A DNA stretch of 64,000 nucleotides. It comes from Microvirga splendida. GTDB lineage: Bacteria; Pseudomonadota; Alphaproteobacteria; Rhizobiales; Beijerinckiaceae. The translations under genes were made by a program, and so were the position numbers. Positions 27,280-36,755 of the stretch are shown here, piece after piece (within the stretch, counting starts at the first letter, position 1; every line of letters begins with the position of its first letter). The stretch is taken from assembly GCF_016427565.1 (NCBI RefSeq), contig NZ_JAELXT010000021.1, positions 20,226-84,225 of the forward strand, read 5' to 3'. The notes under the pieces are model-generated. The model saw only the letters and a program-made list of their open reading frames with translations, was not told where the DNA came from and searched no databases.

Positions 27280-27708
27280 ATGAACGAGCGCAAGGATTGG
27301 CAGGGCATAGGCTGGGCGTTCCCAATCCGAGCGGACGCGGCCACCGGCACGCCGGTCCTGTCGCGCTACGAGAACGACATTCGCGAGGCGATCCGTATCA
27401 TCCTCGGGACGGCACGCGGCGAGCGCGTCATGCGGCCGGATTTCGGCTGCGGCATCCATACGCTGGTGTTCGACGTGGTCGACGTGGCGATGCTGACCCG
27501 TGTCGAGGCGGAAGTGCGGGAATCCATCGTGAAATACGAACCACGTGTCGAGCTGATCGGCGTGCGCGCCGATCCGTTCGAAGCGGCGAACGGCATGCTG
27601 CTGGTCGAAGTCGAATACAGAGTGCGCCAGACCAACCAAACGGGCAATCTGGTCTATCCGTTCTATTTCCGCGAGGGCGGCAACACACGTGAACGGGGGC
27701 GCGGATGA
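27280..27708 (+). CDS. Baseplate wedge protein (gpW/gp25-like)
   Basis: A 142-aa protein with the gp25 hallmark segments: GWAFPIRADAATGTPVLSRY, then IREAIRIILGTARGERVMRP followed by DFGCGIHTLVF. The family is the most conserved baseplate component and starts sheath polymerisation. It lies between the PAAR gene and the large baseplate-J gene, with an ATGA overlap with the latter, the same gene order as in Afp/PVC-type systems (Pvc9). Confidence 0.95.
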   Translation: MNERKDWQGIGWAFPIRADAATGTPVLSRYENDIREAIRIILGTARGERVMRPDFGCGIHTLVFDVVDVAMLTRVEAEVRESIVKYEPRVELIGVRADPFEAANGMLLVEVEYRVRQTNQTGNLVYPFYFREGGNTRERGRG

Positions 27709-30700
27709 ACAGCGACACTCCCAGCTTCGACAGGAGAGGCCGCCGCAACCTGCGCACAGAACTGCTGGAGCGTGCGCGCGCTTGGTTCCCCAACTGGCGG
27801 CCTGACCCGGATGGTCACGATACGCTGATGGCCATCCTAGACATAACGGCAAGCCTGAGTGCCGAGGTGACGCAGAGACTGAACCGTGTGCCGGAAAAGA
27901 GCTTCCGGGGCATGCTCCATTGGCTTGGGCAACGTGGGCGGCCGGGAACCTCCGCGCGCCTGCCGGTGGTGTTCAGTATGTCCGAGCGCGCTGCCCCGGT
28001 GATCTCAACCAGTCCCATCCTCCTCCAAGCCGATGCCGCAGGCATACCGGTCGTTCTTGAAACCGATGCGCCTGTGCGCATCTTCGCGAGCCGGCTCCAG
28101 GCAGTGCTCGCGGCGGAGCCGGAGCATGACAGGTTCTACGGTCCGTTTCCGGGATTGGCCATGCTTGAAAAACCAGAGCCGGGACCAAGGGAATGGCGGC
28201 TGCTGGCAGCGGTTGCCCAGGGCGAGCGTTACGTCCAGCTCGATCCGCCGGAGGGTCTGGTTGGTGGCATGGTGCTGATGGATCCGCAGCACAACAAGTA
28301 CAACGTGGCCGAAGCGAATGGTGGGCTGGTCAAGCTATCGAGCGAGCTTAAGGTTGCGTTGGCTGCCGGACAGATATTCGAGCGCGTCACCGGTTTCTCG
28401 CCTTTTGACGGCAAGCAGGAGAATCGGCAGGAGCATAAATTCTATATCGGTGCGGACGCGCTGCTTGATGTCGAGACTGCAGCGAAGATCAAGCTGACGG
28501 GCGACCTGCCGGCCGAGGCGATCTGGTTCTACGCCGCCAAGACGGCGGAAGGTCAGGAGCCGAATTGGAAAAGGTTTCCCTTGCAGGCCAGCAGCTCGGA
28601 AGGGATCGTGCTGGGCAAGGGCGAGGGCGAGATCGAGAAGCGTGAGATCAACGGCGTAAAAATGCGCTGGCTGCTCGCCGTGCCCCCAGAGGGCAAGCCG
28701 CCGGAGTCGCAGAAAGCAGCGGGCTTGAAGCTGTCGATCAACTGCACCGAGGACGGGCCTGCGGTCGCGATCAATGACGGGCTCAAAGCGGTGGCGAACA
28801 CCGCGCCAATCACGCTGCCGCGCGCCTTCTATCCACTCGGCCGGGAGCCTCGGCTGTTCGACGCCTTCTATCTGAACTGGCCCGAAGCCTTCTCGAAGCC
28901 GAACGCCTACGTGCAGCTCAATTTTGCGATCGGCAACGGATTTGGCGGTCCGCTGACCGCGCTAGTCGATGGTGAGGGCGACACCGCTATAGTGGGCAGC
29001 ATCACCTATGATGGTCGGCTGAGCTTCATGTGGGCCGCAAATTTGAGCGGCGCAATTCAGATACCCTTCTACGGACTGCATCAGCCACCGAAGCTGGGTG
29101 CAGCCATCAGCAAATTGCGGACGGACCAGAGGGTCGGCTTAGGTGTTGAAAGTGATGGACTTTTATACTTGAGCGCGACCGATGGGACGGGCGTCTGGGT
29201 TTGGCCTGTCGAACTGGTTGGGGCAAAACCTGCTGTGCATGAGACGCGAAGCCTCGGCACGCCCGTCCCGGGACCGGTTATCTCCGAAACGTTGATCGTT
29301 ACCGGGGCGGAGGAGGATCTCATCCTCTACGCGCTTTGCGGCGGCCGGATATTCTTCAGAAGGATCGGAAGGAAAGAGGGGGCATGGTCGCCGCATTCAA
29401 TGCCCGACGGCAGAAATGTCGTTCGGCTGACGGCTTTCCAAAGGGCAGGCGCGGAATTGGGGCAATGGCGCGAGAATGACGGTCTTGTCGCCTTATGCGA
29501 GGACGGTTCCGTTGTCTGGCAGGCATCGCCCACTGAAGACTGGAAAACCATCGAGGGGCTGGAGATTTCCTCGGAGTCCCCGCCATATCTCTCGGCGCTG
29601 CTGGATGAGCAGGAGGACAGGCTGGTCTGTTATCCGATCCAGGAGAAGGCAGGTGAAGTGATCGAATATAGGCTGGTGGCGGTCAGGATCGGTGACGAGC
29701 CTGTGAAAAGCGAGGCGTTGCCCAAGCCGGTGATCGGTCAGTCATTTGCGTTCGGACAGGGAAATGCGGGAGCGCTTGAAATTCTCTTCGCGATCGGAAC
29801 AGGCGGTGGGAAACCCCAGCGGGGCACCTGGGAACCATTCTCCGGTGGCTCGCTCCACCTGCGCGATCCCGAGCCGGATATCTCCATTGAACAGGCGCCT
29901 TTGCGTCTCAGGGATTGGCTCCTGCTACCAGGTTTGAGCGGAACGGTGACTTTTACCCGACTGCCGACAGTGCTGGCGAAGGTAACGATATGGAACGTCG
30001 CCAATTTCGCGCTTGCGCAGGGGGCATTGCCGGAAGGTAAGGACATCGTCCTGCGATATGACGAGACACTCTATCTCGGTGTATCGGCAAGGCTCCCAGG
30101 CAAAGGGTATGAATTCGCGCTGAAGTCCGGATTCACCCTGCCAAAGGACGTGAAGACACTGGATATCCTGGTCTTCACCGATCCGCCGACGGGCAAATAT
30201 AAAGGCAAGGGCGAGCGGCTCAACCGCAAGGAATTCGAACTGGATGCGGAAGACACATCGACTCGGGCCGGCAGCATTCTGCGGCTCGGGCAAGGGATCG
30301 CGGTGCGATACGCGACAGTCGCTGGCGTAGAGGGCGGAATTGCCACGCTCGACATCGAGGTCAACCAGGCCACAGTCCGCTATTCGACCGCGTGGGTTGA
30401 TCGGGCAGAGTTTCTCCTGCGGCCGACGGTAATGGTGAGCGACAGTGGCGTATTCGAGACAACGCCGTACCAGCAGTTCATCGTGCAGTTCACCGTGGGC
30501 GGCCAACCAGTGCGGCAGACCCTGATAATGCCGCAGTCGAAGGAAAGCGGAGGCTGGCGGCTCATCCTGAATGAGGTCTGGGACCAGCCCCCATTGGGAG
30601 AGTCAGAGGCCTCGGTGATTTCGCTCCAAGGGCCGTTCAGCACCTTCATTCCTACGCAGGCAATGCGCAATCCGGAACTCTCATGGGAGTATTGGAACGG

Positions 30701-32675
30701 CCGCGGCTGGTGGCAAATTCCAGGCGTCGAGGATGGGACGGCCTATCTGGTCAGAGAAGGACACGTGAAGTTCTGCATCCCCGAAGATATGGCTCCAACC
30801 GATGTCGTTGGCCAAAACGGCCACTGGATACGCGCGCGCCTCGTAGGCGGCGACTATGGCCAGGCGATAATTGAGACGCGGCCGGCTCCGGCAGCCGAAC
30901 AGCCTCCCGCCCTGAGACCCCTGCTGGGGGCGTTCGCCCCAGCGGGCGAACCGACCATCCTGCGCGACACCTCGGCGATCCAGGCTCCCTTTGTCAGCGA
31001 GCTGACGGTCGGTTATCAGCTCTGCTGCCCCAAGGCGCCAGACGTGGTGATGACGCTGGACAATGGCGCATTCGTCGACCAGACGGCCGCCAACCTTACA
31101 CCCAACGCGCGGCTTGCCGTGTTCACGCCGATTAAGGATGCGTTGCGCCGCGACAGGCAAGCCTCGCCCGAAACGGCGCTGCAGGATTGCGGCTGCGGGT
31201 GCAAGGACGAGGCTGCCATTGCTGAGTCAAAGCGGAAGCCGGGCGACGAGGCCGGCGGCATGGATGCGCTGGCGATCTATTTGGGTTTCGACCAGCCACT
31301 GCACGGCGCGCTATCGCTGCTCTTTATCGTCGATGAGACAGAGAAGGCCGGCCAACAGCCCATGCGGGTGGAGGCGCTGGTTGGCCAGGTGTTCAAGACG
31401 CTGCCGATCAAGGACGAGACCCAGTCTCTCAGCGAAACGGGAATCGTGTCGTTCGTCTGCGAGGAAGAAACGCCGCAGGCGGGACTGTTCGGCAAGGCCC
31501 TGCACTGGCTGCGGCTGCGCCCGCCCGTCGATGCCCAAGCCGGCAAATGGCAGCCGGTCATCCGAGGCGTCTATCTCAACGGCGCGTGGGCGTATGACCG
31601 CGTGACCCGCAGCAACGAGATCGTGGGTTTCTCCGACGGCTCGCAGGGGCAGGTCCATCGGCTAGCGCACGGGCCGGTGCTGAAGGACACACTCATGCTC
31701 TTCGTGCGCGAACCGATTGGAGATGACGACCGCAATGACCTGCGCGATCAGGGCGTCGAGGTCGAGGATAGTATCGGCGGCGTTAAGGGGGCCTGGGTGC
31801 GCTGGAACTCCGGCGACCTCGCCGTCGCCGGCAACTCCTCGCGCATCTTCGATTTCGACCGGACAACTGGTACGCTGACCTTCGGCGACGGGCGGCAGGG
31901 CGCGATCCCGCCGATCGGCACTGACAATATCGTGGCCGCCAGCTATCTTAGCGGCGGCGGCGAGGCGGCCAACGCGATAGGCGAGTGGAGCCCGCTCAAC
32001 CTGATCAGCCCTTTGCGGGGCGTCGAGGCCGTGGTGACGCCGCAAGCGGCTGCCGGTGGCAGCGACGCGCAGGACCAGGCAACGACGCTGCGCTTTGCTT
32101 CGGCGAATATCGCGTTGCGCGAACGCGCCGTGACGCTCGGCGATTTCGTCCAGCATGCGAGGCAATTCTCGGCCGACATCGCCCAGGCTAAAGCGATGCA
32201 GACCAGCAAGGGCATCGAGGTGGCCGTCGCCATGCGCGGCACGGAACCATTGCCGTCCCATGCCGTGCGACGCGAATTGGAGAATCGGCTCCGCTCCATC
32301 TCTTCCCCCACATTTGCAGGTGCGCAGGCGATTGCCGTGGTGAAGCCGCAGCCCGTCCTGCTCGACGTCAGTATCGCGGTGACGGTCGAGGAACTGGGGC
32401 AGGCGAGCGCAGCCATCGATGCGGTGAAGGACGCCGTCCGCAAGCTGCTGGACCCCGCAACGGGCGGCGTTGACGGGCTCGGCTGGCCGCTTGGCGTAAT
32501 GCCCCGCGAAGATGATGTCGCGGCAGTCGTCGTCCGAATCGCGCGCGTTCTTGAAATCGACTGCATTTCGGTGCGCAGGCAGGAAGGCGCCACGCCGCGC
32601 TGGTTGGATTTGGCGACCGTGATGCCGCAATCGATCTCCGTGCACTGCGCGGCGGCTGAGCCGGGGGCTGAGTGA
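27705..32675 (+). CDS. Giant baseplate J-like wedge protein with internal beta-propeller-like region
   Basis: A 1656-aa protein. The N-terminus (~1-110) resembles baseplate J/gp6-type wedge proteins. Residues ~405-705 contain a run of WxW/GxLYL-type beta repeats (for instance DGLLYLSATDGTGVWVWPVE) that looks like a propeller inserted in the wedge. The C-terminus returns to the baseplate-J pattern: TGTLTFGDGRQGAIPP, AASYLSGGGEAANAIGEW and LGWPLGVMPREDDVAAVV. A Cys cluster (DCGCGCKDE) lies near residue 1160. Usual members are about 900-1200 aa, so the insert accounts for the size. It would form the baseplate wedge with the next gene product. Confidence 0.88.
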   Translation: MNSDTPSFDRRGRRNLRTELLERARAWFPNWRPDPDGHDTLMAILDITASLSAEVTQRLNRVPEKSFRGMLHWLGQRGRPGTSARLPVVFSMSERAAPVISTSPILLQADAAGIPVVLETDAPVRIFASRLQAVLAAEPEHDRFYGPFPGLAMLEKPEPGPREWRLLAAVAQGERYVQLDPPEGLVGGMVLMDPQHNKYNVAEANGGLVKLSSELKVALAAGQIFERVTGFSPFDGKQENRQEHKFYIGADALLDVETAAKIKLTGDLPAEAIWFYAAKTAEGQEPNWKRFPLQASSSEGIVLGKGEGEIEKREINGVKMRWLLAVPPEGKPPESQKAAGLKLSINCTEDGPAVAINDGLKAVANTAPITLPRAFYPLGREPRLFDAFYLNWPEAFSKPNAYVQLNFAIGNGFGGPLTALVDGEGDTAIVGSITYDGRLSFMWAANLSGAIQIPFYGLHQPPKLGAAISKLRTDQRVGLGVESDGLLYLSATDGTGVWVWPVELVGAKPAVHETRSLGTPVPGPVISETLIVTGAEEDLILYALCGGRIFFRRIGRKEGAWSPHSMPDGRNVVRLTAFQRAGAELGQWRENDGLVALCEDGSVVWQASPTEDWKTIEGLEISSESPPYLSALLDEQEDRLVCYPIQEKAGEVIEYRLVAVRIGDEPVKSEALPKPVIGQSFAFGQGNAGALEILFAIGTGGGKPQRGTWEPFSGGSLHLRDPEPDISIEQAPLRLRDWLLLPGLSGTVTFTRLPTVLAKVTIWNVANFALAQGALPEGKDIVLRYDETLYLGVSARLPGKGYEFALKSGFTLPKDVKTLDILVFTDPPTGKYKGKGERLNRKEFELDAEDTSTRAGSILRLGQGIAVRYATVAGVEGGIATLDIEVNQATVRYSTAWVDRAEFLLRPTVMVSDSGVFETTPYQQFIVQFTVGGQPVRQTLIMPQSKESGGWRLILNEVWDQPPLGESEASVISLQGPFSTFIPTQAMRNPELSWEYWNGRGWWQIPGVEDGTAYLVREGHVKFCIPEDMAPTDVVGQNGHWIRARLVGGDYGQAIIETRPAPAAEQPPALRPLLGAFAPAGEPTILRDTSAIQAPFVSELTVGYQLCCPKAPDVVMTLDNGAFVDQTAANLTPNARLAVFTPIKDALRRDRQASPETALQDCGCGCKDEAAIAESKRKPGDEAGGMDALAIYLGFDQPLHGALSLLFIVDETEKAGQQPMRVEALVGQVFKTLPIKDETQSLSETGIVSFVCEEETPQAGLFGKALHWLRLRPPVDAQAGKWQPVIRGVYLNGAWAYDRVTRSNEIVGFSDGSQGQVHRLAHGPVLKDTLMLFVREPIGDDDRNDLRDQGVEVEDSIGGVKGAWVRWNSGDLAVAGNSSRIFDFDRTTGTLTFGDGRQGAIPPIGTDNIVAASYLSGGGEAANAIGEWSPLNLISPLRGVEAVVTPQAAAGGSDAQDQATTLRFASANIALRERAVTLGDFVQHARQFSADIAQAKAMQTSKGIEVAVAMRGTEPLPSHAVRRELENRLRSISSPTFAGAQAIAVVKPQPVLLDVSIAVTVEELGQASAAIDAVKDAVRKLLDPATGGVDGLGWPLGVMPREDDVAAVVVRIARVLEIDCISVRRQEGATPRWLDLATVMPQSISVHCAAAEPGAE

Positions 32676-34558
32676 TGGATCTGCGGCTCGACCTCGCCAC
32701 GATCGACTTCCCGGCGCTGGTGGAAAGGGCGCGGGCGATGATCCCGGCACTCGAGCCGGACTGGACCGACCACAACATCCACGATCCGGGCATCATGCTA
32801 GCCGAGCTGATGGCCTGGACCGCCGAGGCGCAGATCTACTCCCTGTCACGGTTGCGGCGGGACGAGCGCATCGCCTATGCCCGCATGCTCGGCATCGAAA
32901 TGGCCGGCCCGCGACCAGCAGCCGGCCTGGTCTGGCCGCTCTCGGCCTGGGACAAAGGGATCCAGCAGGGCACGATATTCGGCCAGTCGCTGGCCGGCGG
33001 CACGCCCGTGATGGCACGCATGACGGAGACGCCGGCCTTCCGGCTAATGCGCGACCAATACCTGACCGGCGCGGCACTCGAAAGCGTGAAGGCGATTTCC
33101 GCTGATGGGAGAACCGCCGATTACACGCAGGTCAACCGCGCCGATGGGGCGACGTTCCTGCCCTTTGGAGAACGCCCCAGCACTGGGGACCGGCTGGTCC
33201 TTCACTTTACCGGCGTGGCCATCGAGCCGGGCGGAAAAGGCGCGATCACGCTAGGATTCCAGGTCCATCAAGGCGAGGTTGGAGGCGAGGTCGGGCAAGC
33301 GCCAAGTCGGTTCGCCATCGCCATGCGGGACGCCAGCGGGGAACGCCCGCTCAGCCTGCTTGCGGATACGACAGTGGGGCTGCGGCAAAGCGGCATCATC
33401 GCGATAGACATCTCGCCGGACGAACAGGACCGGAGCGAATCATGGTTCCAGCTGATACTCCGTCCACGCGCGTCGGGCCTGCATTGGCCGCCGCGCCTAG
33501 TGCGGCTTGCCGCGAATGTGCTGGCGGTTGAGCAGGCCGAAGCGGTAACGGACCTACAGCAGGGTACGGGCCTGCCCGGACAGAACATGCGGTTCAGCCG
33601 GACCGGCCGCATGACGGACCGCCCATTGACGGTGACGAGTGCCGAAGGCGCGGCCAGCGGGATAGGCTGGGAGGCGCGGCCAAAGCTCGACGACAGCGGG
33701 CCGGCGGACCGGCATTACGTGCTCGATACGCAGCGCAACCGGATCCTGTTCGGCAATGGCATAAACGGCTTGGCGCCGCCGGCCGACGCTGCTCTGACGG
33801 TCGACTACGAAGTGTGCACGGGCGTGGCCGGCAACATCGCTCGGGGCATGGAATGGTCGGTGCGCGGTGTCGCCGGCACGTTCGGCGTCAATGCCGAGCC
33901 GTTTTCTGGCGCCAGCGACGGCATCGACATTGACGGATTGCAGGCAGCGGCGCGTTCGAGCCTGAGCCAGCGCAAGGTCCATGTCACATCCGGCGATCTC
34001 GAAGCGGCGGCGCTTGCCCTCGATTGGCTGAACGTCGCGCGCGCCCATGAACTGCCGCCACTGCCTTGCACGCCGCGCGGCCTGCGCAGCCTGCTGGTGG
34101 TGGCGGAGGCTGCCGAGACCGATACAGTCGCCGAAACTCCGACATGGCTTGCGGCCATTCGTTCGGAACTGGCGCCCGGCCTGCCGCTCGGCGAACACCT
34201 CCGCCTCATCGCGCCGCGTTCTATTGGCCTGCGCATCCGGGCCCGGCTCACCGTCGCCGAGACGGCCACGGCAGAGAAGGTAGACGAGGCCGTGGCGAAG
34301 CTGCTTCGTTCGAAATTCATGGCGCCCGCGCCGCAGACGCATTCCGTGTGGCCGTTCGGGCGCGATGTCGCGGCCCTGACGGTCAAGGGCTGGTTGCGCG
34401 GGATCAAGAATGTCGTTCGGGTGGCGGACCTGCAATTGCTGGGAGACGGCGTTCCGGCCAAAGGCGATCTGGCGCTTGGCGCGATCGAATTGCCGCGCTG
34501 GGAGAATGTGCCCGGCGACATCGTCGTCGAGCGGCAGCGCGGTGGAGGCTGGCTATGA
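32675..34558 (+). CDS. Baseplate J-like wedge protein (Pvc11/12-like)
   Basis: A 627-aa protein that opens with the family signature EPDWTDHNIHDPGIMLAELM, then RDERIAYARMLG. The C-terminal half has RILFGNGINGLAPP and the conserved run of strands ending in LPRWENVPGDIVVE. It is the second baseplate-J homologue of the cluster and likely forms a heteromeric wedge with the 1656-aa protein. The TGATG junction with the previous gene and the ATGA junction with the next suggest that all three are made in fixed ratio. Confidence 0.92.
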   Translation: MDLRLDLATIDFPALVERARAMIPALEPDWTDHNIHDPGIMLAELMAWTAEAQIYSLSRLRRDERIAYARMLGIEMAGPRPAAGLVWPLSAWDKGIQQGTIFGQSLAGGTPVMARMTETPAFRLMRDQYLTGAALESVKAISADGRTADYTQVNRADGATFLPFGERPSTGDRLVLHFTGVAIEPGGKGAITLGFQVHQGEVGGEVGQAPSRFAIAMRDASGERPLSLLADTTVGLRQSGIIAIDISPDEQDRSESWFQLILRPRASGLHWPPRLVRLAANVLAVEQAEAVTDLQQGTGLPGQNMRFSRTGRMTDRPLTVTSAEGAASGIGWEARPKLDDSGPADRHYVLDTQRNRILFGNGINGLAPPADAALTVDYEVCTGVAGNIARGMEWSVRGVAGTFGVNAEPFSGASDGIDIDGLQAAARSSLSQRKVHVTSGDLEAAALALDWLNVARAHELPPLPCTPRGLRSLLVVAEAAETDTVAETPTWLAAIRSELAPGLPLGEHLRLIAPRSIGLRIRARLTVAETATAEKVDEAVAKLLRSKFMAPAPQTHSVWPFGRDVAALTVKGWLRGIKNVVRVADLQLLGDGVPAKGDLALGAIELPRWENVPGDIVVERQRGGGWL

Positions 34559-36732
34559 CCTCCGCCAACGCCTATCGCTTCGCTTCGGCAGCCCATTGGG
34601 AACGCTGCCTCGCCACGGGCTTCGATTCGCTCGGCGACGGCAAGCTCGGCGTGGCCGCCCGCCTCAACCCGCAGGCGCAGCTCGTCGCGGATGGCGCCGC
34701 CGACGCCGTGGCGGCGGACCGGCTCGGTCAGCCCTTCTGGCGCGGCGGCAATCAGTTGCGGCGACTGGATGATTTCGGCCAGCCCGGCCCATCCGCTGAG
34801 GTGGATGGATTGATTGCCGGCACGCCGCGGCTGCAACTGGCCCGCGACTGGCTCTGGGCGTTCGACGCTGGCTCGGTCGCGCGCTTCGACCGACCGACAC
34901 TTCAGCTGGATCGCTGTGTCACCAGCGCCGCCATCTCGCGCTGGCTCGGTGTGGGCGAGGTGGCGGTTGCGATCCTCGACATCGCTGCCGACGCAAAGGG
35001 CGGCGTCTGGCTGCTGGCGCGTACCCGCGGCAAGGCGCTGCTCGTGCATATGGATTGCGACGCCTGCATTAGTCGGACGATCGACCTGCCATGCGAATTC
35101 CAGGACGCGGACCAAATCGCCGTGACAGACAGCCTAGTGGCGCTGCTCTCGATCGCGGACCAGCGGCTCACCCTGCTGGCCGCTGCCGACGCCAAGGTGG
35201 TGCGCTCGCAATGGCTTGGCAATTGGTGCGGCTGCTGGCGCGCCGAGCGGATTGCGGGTGACGCGCGCCGGCGGTTGGCACTGGCCGGCGCCGGGCTCGA
35301 CCCCACAAGTGGCTCCGTTCTCTTCCGCCTGGACGGTCTTGCCGAGATCGTCGACGGGCCACTGAAGCCTGAACTCGCCGTCGAGAAAAAGACGAAGCCG
35401 CTTCGCGTCGACGATCTTGCCGTGGGTGCGAATTCCCTGTGGCTAGCCACTCCGGACGGCCTTTGCCGCCTCGATGAGGGCGGAGGCGCTTCCGAGGCCA
35501 TATCGGTTATCCAAACTCCGCTGCTCCAGTCGCCGGTCGGGGAGCAGGGCCGGGGCTGGCTGCACGCCGAGATCGACATGGACTTGCCCAAGAGCGCGTC
35601 GATCTCGGCGTCCTTCGCCTCCACCAATGACCCGCGCATCGCAGCCGAGATCAGGGCCATTGAGGGCGACACGTCGCTGTCGCAAAGCGACCGACTGGAG
35701 CGCGTATGGTCCCTGCTGGACACGGGCCAAGCCAGTGCGCGCGCGATCGTGCTGCCGGGCCGCACTGTCCCTTCGCCGCTGTCGCCGAACGACCCTATGA
35801 TGCCGCCCCTGGCCGTGCCGCTGTTCGACACATCGGATGGCTGGCTTGCCCTGCGGCTAAAGGTGACGGTTCCGCCGGAGGTCCAGCCGCCCACCCTGCG
35901 GGAATTGCGGGTGCTCTATCCGGAGCGTTCGCTGATGGCCTATCTGCCAGCGATCTACAGCGATCCGGAGAACGATCCCGAGCGGCTCCTGCGCCGGATT
36001 GTCGGCGTCATCGAAACCACGACGCAGCAGATCGACCGCTCCATTGCCTCGATCGGCAGCCGGCTTGATGCGCGCACCGCGCCCACCGAAATGCTGGATT
36101 ACCTTGGAAGCTGGCTAAAGCTGCCTTGGCACAGCGGCTTGGAGGAATGGTCGAAGCGGCAGATCCTCGGCTCAGCTGGCGTGCTTCTGGCCTGGCGCGG
36201 GTCGCGGCGCGGCTTGGCCCAATTGCTGGCTTGCCTGGCTGGCGAGGGCGGCCACGTCGAGCTTCTGGACGTTATGGCAGAGCGGAGCGCGATCCGGCTG
36301 GGCGGACGCGGGCAGGCCGGCTCGCCGGTCAACGGGCTGTTGGCCGGGCTGCCGCCGGCGACGGCGAGCCTGGGCGGCAAGGCAGTGCTCGGCCGCGCAC
36401 GCCTCGCATGCCGCAAGGCCCGGCCGGGCCCGACCGACATATTGGTTCCCACCGTGCTGATCAAGGTCGAGGCAAGCGCGGCGACAATCGCGCGGAACCG
36501 GCCTTATGCCGACAGCGTGCTGTCGCAATATCTGCCGGCCGGCGTGCGGCATCGCATCGCGTGGACTGCCACACCGCCGCGTACAGCCGAGGATACCGAC
36601 GCCTTGATGATCCTTGACGGCAACGGCCCGGGCGAGGTCGGCGGAAACGCTCGGCTCGGCAGGATGGTGTTGGGCGGCGGCCCGCACAGTGGGATGGACG
36701 ATGGATTGGAGATGGGTTTGCGGCTGCGCTAG
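34555..36732 (+). CDS. gpI-like baseplate/tail protein with propeller-like N-terminus
   Basis: A 725-aa protein. The last ~270 residues are of the phage tail protein I class: YLPAIYSDPENDPERLLRRI, TEMLDYLGSWLKLPW, and LAWRGSRRGLAQLLACLAG. The first ~450 residues contain repeats such as LARDWLWAFDAGSVARFDRP and VGANSLWLATPDGLCRLDEG that look like NHL or propeller blades. The family joins the wedge to peripheral fibres; the propeller could be a surface-binding platform. ATG 34555 overlaps the previous stop; the frame is open further upstream within the preceding gene but is not family-like there. Confidence 0.87.
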   Translation: MTSANAYRFASAAHWERCLATGFDSLGDGKLGVAARLNPQAQLVADGAADAVAADRLGQPFWRGGNQLRRLDDFGQPGPSAEVDGLIAGTPRLQLARDWLWAFDAGSVARFDRPTLQLDRCVTSAAISRWLGVGEVAVAILDIAADAKGGVWLLARTRGKALLVHMDCDACISRTIDLPCEFQDADQIAVTDSLVALLSIADQRLTLLAAADAKVVRSQWLGNWCGCWRAERIAGDARRRLALAGAGLDPTSGSVLFRLDGLAEIVDGPLKPELAVEKKTKPLRVDDLAVGANSLWLATPDGLCRLDEGGGASEAISVIQTPLLQSPVGEQGRGWLHAEIDMDLPKSASISASFASTNDPRIAAEIRAIEGDTSLSQSDRLERVWSLLDTGQASARAIVLPGRTVPSPLSPNDPMMPPLAVPLFDTSDGWLALRLKVTVPPEVQPPTLRELRVLYPERSLMAYLPAIYSDPENDPERLLRRIVGVIETTTQQIDRSIASIGSRLDARTAPTEMLDYLGSWLKLPWHSGLEEWSKRQILGSAGVLLAWRGSRRGLAQLLACLAGEGGHVELLDVMAERSAIRLGGRGQAGSPVNGLLAGLPPATASLGGKAVLGRARLACRKARPGPTDILVPTVLIKVEASAATIARNRPYADSVLSQYLPAGVRHRIAWTATPPRTAEDTDALMILDGNGPGEVGGNARLGRMVLGGGPHSGMDDGLEMGLRLR

Positions 36733-36755
36733 CGCGGCTCCGAAGGAGGAATGGC

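Noticed and set aside
31662..32750. 362-codon minus-strand open frame
   Set aside because: It is antisense to the conserved baseplate-J C-terminus and has no ribosome site or recognisable domain.
33805..35115. 436-codon minus-strand open frame across the baseplate genes
   Set aside because: It is antisense to two well-recognised baseplate genes, with low-complexity Arg/Ala composition typical of shadows.
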